Assembly: GCA_964365905.1 (NCBI GenBank)
Contig: CAYIRQ010000072.1
Span: forward strand, 1-7,624
Direction of reading: 5' to 3'
DNA length: 7,624 nucleotides
Source of the DNA: CAYIRQ01 sp964365905
GTDB lineage: Bacteria; Patescibacteriota; Gracilibacteria; Peribacterales; Peribacteraceae
Shown here: positions 4,635 to 7,624 of the stretch, in pieces
Layout: every line of letters starts with the position of its first letter
Position numbering within the stretch: position 1 is the stretch's first letter
The notes under the pieces: generated by a model
Databases searched by the model: none
What the model was told of the DNA's origin: nothing
Seen by the model: only the letters and a program-made list of their open reading frames with translations
Made by a program: the position numbers and the translations under genes

Positions 4635-4812
4635 AAGATTCCAAGAAACCAAAAAAATAAAAGAACATTCTCTCTCCCACGGGGAGAGAGGCAGAGTGAG
4701 GGGAATAGAACAAATGCATGATGAATTTTGTTTGTTTTCTTATTCCCCCTCATCCTCACCTTCTCCCCAAGGGAGAAGGAATGTTTTGTAGTTTTTGTTT
4801 GCTTGGAATCTT
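4635..4812. terminator. Long inverted repeat (two family A copies) between converging genes; likely bidirectional terminator
   Basis: The left arm (about 4635-4716) and right arm (about 4730-4812) are imperfect reverse complements over some 80 bases, separated by about 13. Each arm has its own 9-bp hairpin: CTCTCTCCC-ACG-GGGAGAGAG (4670-4690) and CCTTCTCCC-CAA-GGGAGAAGG (4759-4779). Outside them are an A-rich stretch (4646-4661) and a T-rich stretch (4782-4800), so each strand sees a stem followed by T's. The element fills the 217-bp gap between the LOG gene (ending 4617) and der (ending 4835 on the other strand), the right place for a shared terminator. Confidence 0.75.
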
Positions 4813-4841
4813 GGCACCTTGGAGTCTTGGCATCTTACGAT
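4802..4841. repeat. Octamer tandem repeat at the 3' end of der
   Basis: Five 8-base units follow each other: CTTGGAAT, CTTGGCAC, CTTGGAGT, CTTGGCAT and a diverged CTTACGAT. The array overlaps the outer end of the long inverted repeat and reaches the der stop codon (TAA on the minus strand, 4835-4837). One equivalent unit (AAGATTCCAAG) is present at the far end of the left arm (4635-4645), so only this side has expanded. Confidence 0.8.
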
Positions 4842-6187
4842 TTCTTCACCCACCGCACCGGCGTCCCATCGAAGCTGTAGTGTTCACGGAGGCGGTTTTC
4901 GAGGAAGCGGAGCGTGGAGACACCGAGACGACGGGGATCCCGGAGGAAAAGTGCGAACGTCGGCGGAGCCGTATCGACCTGTGTCACATACTTGAATGGA
5001 AGCCGACCGCCGGTCGCCGTTTGATTGCCTGCAACGATTTCTTCGAAGAGACGGTTGATGACGGGAGTCGCGATGCGGCGTCTGCGATTTTCAGAAACAG
5101 CGGTAATGAGGCCGAAGAGGTGCGGCAAATTCTCCCGGGTTTCCGCGGATGTAAGGAGCAGTGGTGCCCAGCGGCAAAAAGGAAAAGAGCTTTGAATGTG
5201 CGCGCGAACGCGTTCCCGCCCCTCTGCATCGAGGAGGTCCGCTTTATTCCCGAGGAGAATGAGCCCCTTCCCTTCCTCAATCGCAAGCCCCGCGATGTGC
5301 TTGTCCTGCTTGCTGATCTGCTGCGTGCAATCAAGGACGAGCACGGTGACATCGGCATCCGCGATGGATTGAATGGCTCTGAGCACCGCATACGCCTCGA
5401 GATCCTCTTCCACTCTGCTCTGCTTTCGCAGTCCCGCCGTATCCACGAAGGCAATCTCTTTTCCCTCTCTCCGGATGATCGTTTCGGTGCTATCGCGCGT
5501 CGTACCCGGAACCGGACTTGTCAGTCTCGGAGACATCTTGCGCTGCTCATCGGACATGAGCGCATTCACGAGCGAACTCTTGCCGACGTTCGGTCTCCCT
5601 ACAATCGCAACTCGAGGAATTTCTGAATCCTGAGAACTGGGATCGGGAGCCTTTCTCTCGAAATGCTGCTTCCTCAACGCCTGGAGAATCCCCTCCCGCA
5701 ACTCCTCAATGCCTGTGTTATGCATCGCACTGATCGGGAACACCTGATCCGCCATCCCGAGTTCATAGAAACGCGGCATCGCTTCCTCGTGCTTCTCCGT
5801 GTCATCGCACTTCGCGACGACGAGAAAGACAGGCACATGCCGGCGACGCTCCTTGCGCAGAAGATCGACGACCGTGTAATCGCTCGCCGTGAGTTCTTCC
5901 TTCCCATTCACAACGAAGAGAATGAGATCGGCATGCGCGAGCGCGAGGATAGATTGGCTATGCACATTATCTTCGAAGTCTTCGTCCGCGGATCCGCCCC
6001 CGAGGCCCCCCGTATCCATGAGCAGGTACGTAAGATCCTCCTCATCGATGCGGAGCGAGATGTGATCCCGGGTGGTTCCGGGGATCTCACTCACGATCGC
6101 CGTGCGTCTCCCCGCCATGCGGTTAAACAGCGTCGATTTCCCGACGTTGGGGCGCCCGATGATGGCTACGATGGGAATCTTTGCCAT
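4835..6187 (-). CDS. der: Ribosome assembly GTPase Der (EngA)
   Basis: Der is an essential GTPase that acts in maturation of the 50S ribosomal subunit. The 450-residue protein has the diagnostic layout of two tandem G domains and a C-terminal KH-like domain. Domain 1: P-loop GRPNVGKS (11-18), PGTTRD (36-41), DTGG (58-61). Domain 2: P-loop GRPNVGKS (197-204), PGTTRD (227-232), DTAG (249-252), NKAD (314-317). The KH-like domain begins after about 360 and ends GTPVRWVKKS, as expected. Two oddities: the domain 1 guanine-specificity motif NKxD is A125-K-C-D128, and domain 2 has about five extra residues between the P-loop helix and PGTTRD (around 212-224, SDEQRKMSPRLTS). The start is supported by the family N-terminus and the promoter-like motif 9 bases upstream. 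leuS diverges from the same gap. Confidence 0.97.
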   Translation of the reverse strand: MAKIPIVAIIGRPNVGKSTLFNRMAGRRTAIVSEIPGTTRDHISLRIDEEDLTYLLMDTGGLGGGSADEDFEDNVHSQSILALAHADLILFVVNGKEELTASDYTVVDLLRKERRRHVPVFLVVAKCDDTEKHEEAMPRFYELGMADQVFPISAMHNTGIEELREGILQALRKQHFERKAPDPSSQDSEIPRVAIVGRPNVGKSSLVNALMSDEQRKMSPRLTSPVPGTTRDSTETIIRREGKEIAFVDTAGLRKQSRVEEDLEAYAVLRAIQSIADADVTVLVLDCTQQISKQDKHIAGLAIEEGKGLILLGNKADLLDAEGRERVRAHIQSSFPFCRWAPLLLTSAETRENLPHLFGLITAVSENRRRRIATPVINRLFEEIVAGNQTATGGRLPFKYVTQVDTAPPTFALFLRDPRRLGVSTLRFLENRLREHYSFDGTPVRWVKKS

Positions 6188-6192
6188 GGAAC

Positions 6193-6205
6193 TGCTATCC
6201 TAGCA
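6193..6205. promoter_or_regulatory. Symmetric divergent promoter for der and leuS
   Basis: The 13 bases TGCTATCCTAGCA contain TGCTATCCT on the plus strand (6193-6201) and TGCTAGGAT on the minus strand (6205-6197), two overlapping extended -10 elements. Exactly 9 bases separate each from its start codon (leuS ATG 6211, der ATG 6187). The arms TGCTA/TAGCA are perfectly symmetric. No good -35 is visible on either side, and both would lie inside the opposite gene. Both mRNAs would be leaderless or nearly so. Confidence 0.6.
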
Positions 6206-6210
6206 CACCG

Positions 6211-7624
6211 ATGCGCGGCAGCTATGATCCATCGGCCCTCGAAAGCAAGTGGCAGAAAAAGTGGGAAGAAGCAAAAGTGTATGAAGTAGACCTGAAAGGG
6301 GCACAAAAACCGTACTATACCCACGTCATGTTCCCCTACCCCTCGGGGGACAAGCTCCACGTCGGGCACTGGTACAACTTCGGGCCAGCGGATAGCTTTG
6401 CACGCTTCATGCGTATGCGCGGGCACGATGTCTTTTCCCCCATGGGGTTCGATGCGTTCGGACTTCCTGCGGAGAACTACGCCGTGAAGACGGGGATTCA
6501 TCCCGCGAAATCGACAAGCGAGAACGTGGCAACGATGATCCGACAGCTCAAGCGCATCGGGTGCATGTATGACTGGGAGAAGATGGTGAATACGAGCACC
6601 CCCGAGTACTACCGGTGGACACAGTGGCTGTTCCTCCAAATGTTTGAGAAAGGACTCGCATACCGAAAGGAAGGACTCGTGAACTTTTGCCCCAGCTGCC
6701 AAACGGTGCTAGCGAATGAGCAAGTACACGAAGGCCGCTGCGATCGGTGTGAAACCGAAGTTGTGCAGAAGCCGCTCACGCAGTGGTACTGGAAGATCAC
6801 GGATTATTCTCAACGACTGCTCGATAATCTTCATGCGCTCGACTGGCCCGAGAAAACGAAGACGATGCAGAGGAACTGGATAGGGAGAAAAGAGGGAATC
6901 AATATCGCGTACGAAGTGCAGGACTCTAAGGAAAAAATTGTCTGTTTCACCACTCGTCCCGATACGAATTTTGGCGCGACCTTCATTGTGCTTTCCCCGG
7001 AACATGAGTTCGTAAAGAAGATGCTCATAGGGGCACTCACACCTCCGGACAGGAAACTTGCCGGACATGTCCGTGCATACGTTGAAGCAGCAACGAAGAA
7101 AACGGAATTGCAACGACAGGAGGAGGGCAGATTGAAGACAGGTGTTTTCACGGGATTTAACGCCATCAACAATCTTAACGGGAAGAAGCTGTCCATCTGG
7201 GTCGCCGACTTTGTGCTCAGCACTGTAGGAACAGGTGCGGTCGTTGGAGTTCCTGGCCACGCCACACGAGACTTTGAATTCGCAAAGGAATTTAATCTTC
7301 CTATTGTCCGTGTCGTCGTTGCCTCGGACAAAGACACGACTCCGATAGAGAGGATGGAACAAGTACAGGAAGCAGAAGGAACAATGATCAATTCCGATTT
7401 TCTCAACGGGCTGGACATTCATGAGGCAACACAGAAGATCATGGACCATCTGGAGCAGAAGGGATGGGGAAAACGCATCGTTACGCATCGTCTGCGTGAC
7501 TGGTGCATCTCGCGCCAGCGCTATTGGGGCGCGCTCATTCCCATCGTCTACGATCCCGCGGGAAAACCGCATCCGATCCCGGAGGAGCATCTTCCGTGGC
7601 TTCTTCCAACCGATGTCGCATTCA
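6211..7624 (+). CDS. leuS: Leucyl-tRNA synthetase, 3'-truncated by window edge
   Basis: LeuRS charges tRNA-Leu with leucine. The frame is open from ATG 6211 to the window edge, giving the first 471 of an expected 800 or more residues. Visible parts: the class I HIGH motif as H50-V-G-H53 in YPSGDKLHVGH; MGFDAFGLPAENYAV; a zinc-ribbon-like Cys set (C160, C163, C177, C180) in FCPSCQTVLANEQV..RCDRC; the editing (CP1) domain with TTRPDT (247-252), the threonine-rich editing segment; GVPGHATRDFEFA, where Asp354 matches the conserved editing aspartate (E. coli D345) and Ala351 stands where E. coli has D342; and LRDWCISRQRYWG at the return to the catalytic domain. The KMSKS motif lies beyond the window. 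The start is fixed by the family N-terminus (YDPSALESKWQKKWEE) and promoter spacing. No Shine-Dalgarno sequence is seen. Confidence 0.97.
   Translation, partial: MRGSYDPSALESKWQKKWEEAKVYEVDLKGAQKPYYTHVMFPYPSGDKLHVGHWYNFGPADSFARFMRMRGHDVFSPMGFDAFGLPAENYAVKTGIHPAKSTSENVATMIRQLKRIGCMYDWEKMVNTSTPEYYRWTQWLFLQMFEKGLAYRKEGLVNFCPSCQTVLANEQVHEGRCDRCETEVVQKPLTQWYWKITDYSQRLLDNLHALDWPEKTKTMQRNWIGRKEGINIAYEVQDSKEKIVCFTTRPDTNFGATFIVLSPEHEFVKKMLIGALTPPDRKLAGHVRAYVEAATKKTELQRQEEGRLKTGVFTGFNAINNLNGKKLSIWVADFVLSTVGTGAVVGVPGHATRDFEFAKEFNLPIVRVVVASDKDTTPIERMEQVQEAEGTMINSDFLNGLDIHEATQKIMDHLEQKGWGKRIVTHRLRDWCISRQRYWGALIPIVYDPAGKPHPIPEEHLPWLLPTDVAF

Noticed and set aside
4045..4719. 224-codon minus-strand frame opposite the LOG gene
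   Set aside because: It mirrors the LOG gene and continues into repeat DNA. Its composition (many His, Asp, Arg) is that of a reverse-strand shadow.
4718..5626. 302-codon open frame on the plus strand
   Set aside because: It lies almost wholly antisense to der, whose protein matches a known family along its full length. Its first part is translated from the hairpin repeat. GC-rich genes commonly leave such open frames on the other strand.
6709..7590. 293-codon open frame on the minus strand
   Set aside because: It is fully antisense to leuS, which is unmistakable in the plus strand. The product has no recognisable motif and is rich in Cys/Arg, typical of a shadow frame.
1..7624. tRNA, rRNA or riboswitch genes
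   Set aside because: I looked for tRNA-like GGTTCGANTCC arms, T-box features before leuS and known leaders in the gaps, and saw none. The leuS gap is only 23 bp, too short for a T-box.

Overview
The window looks like a stretch of chromosome from an uncultivated bacterium of the Candidate Phyla Radiation (CPR, Patescibacteria), possibly the Peribacteria/Peregrinibacteria side. This is an inference. It rests on compact, mostly single-domain housekeeping proteins, a small two-helix membrane protein of the pilin-like type common in CPR genomes, start codons without convincing Shine-Dalgarno sequences, moderate to high GC, and many short repeats. TGA acts as a stop in several genes (dciA-like, khpA, thpR), which argues against the recoded Gracilibacteria/Absconditabacteria.

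Layout from left to right: (1) the 3' part of a family-4 glycosyltransferase on + (1-899), whose end is built partly from repeat DNA; (2) a repeat-rich gap (900-1034); (3) a short DciA/DUF721-like protein (1035-1325); (4) a gap with inverted heptamer arrays; (5) rpsP (ribosomal protein S16) and khpA (KH-domain RNA-binding protein), 11 bp apart; (6) a small two-helix membrane protein (2124-2447); (7) a composite repeat (2467-2592); (8) an unrecognised 231-residue protein (2616-3311) that overlaps tail to tail with (9) a thpR-like 2H phosphoesterase/RNA ligase on - (3277-3918), which carries two palindromic repeats in frame; (10) an inverted octamer array; (11) a LOG/Rossmann-fold protein (4039-4617); (12) a long inverted repeat that probably ends transcription from both sides; (13) der on - (4835-6187); (14) a 23-bp divergent gap; (15) leuS on + (6211 to the window edge, incomplete).

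Most genes serve translation: S16, KhpA, Der (ribosome assembly GTPase), LeuRS and possibly ThpR (RNA ends). The DciA-like protein points to replication (helicase loading). The glycosyltransferase belongs to cell-surface sugar synthesis.

The most interesting signals are not in the protein list. First, an extended -10 motif, TGCTANNNT, lies just upstream of five start codons. In the 23-bp der/leuS gap it occurs on both strands, overlapping, with exactly 9 bases to each start codon. This suggests a symmetric bidirectional promoter making two leaderless mRNAs. Second, the window contains a collection of 7- and 8-base tandem repeats, often as facing inverted arms, plus hairpin elements. Some lie in frame inside thpR and the glycosyltransferase, where they appear to be tolerated as extra loops or tails. 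I found no CRISPR array, tRNA, rRNA, transposase or clearly novel defence system.
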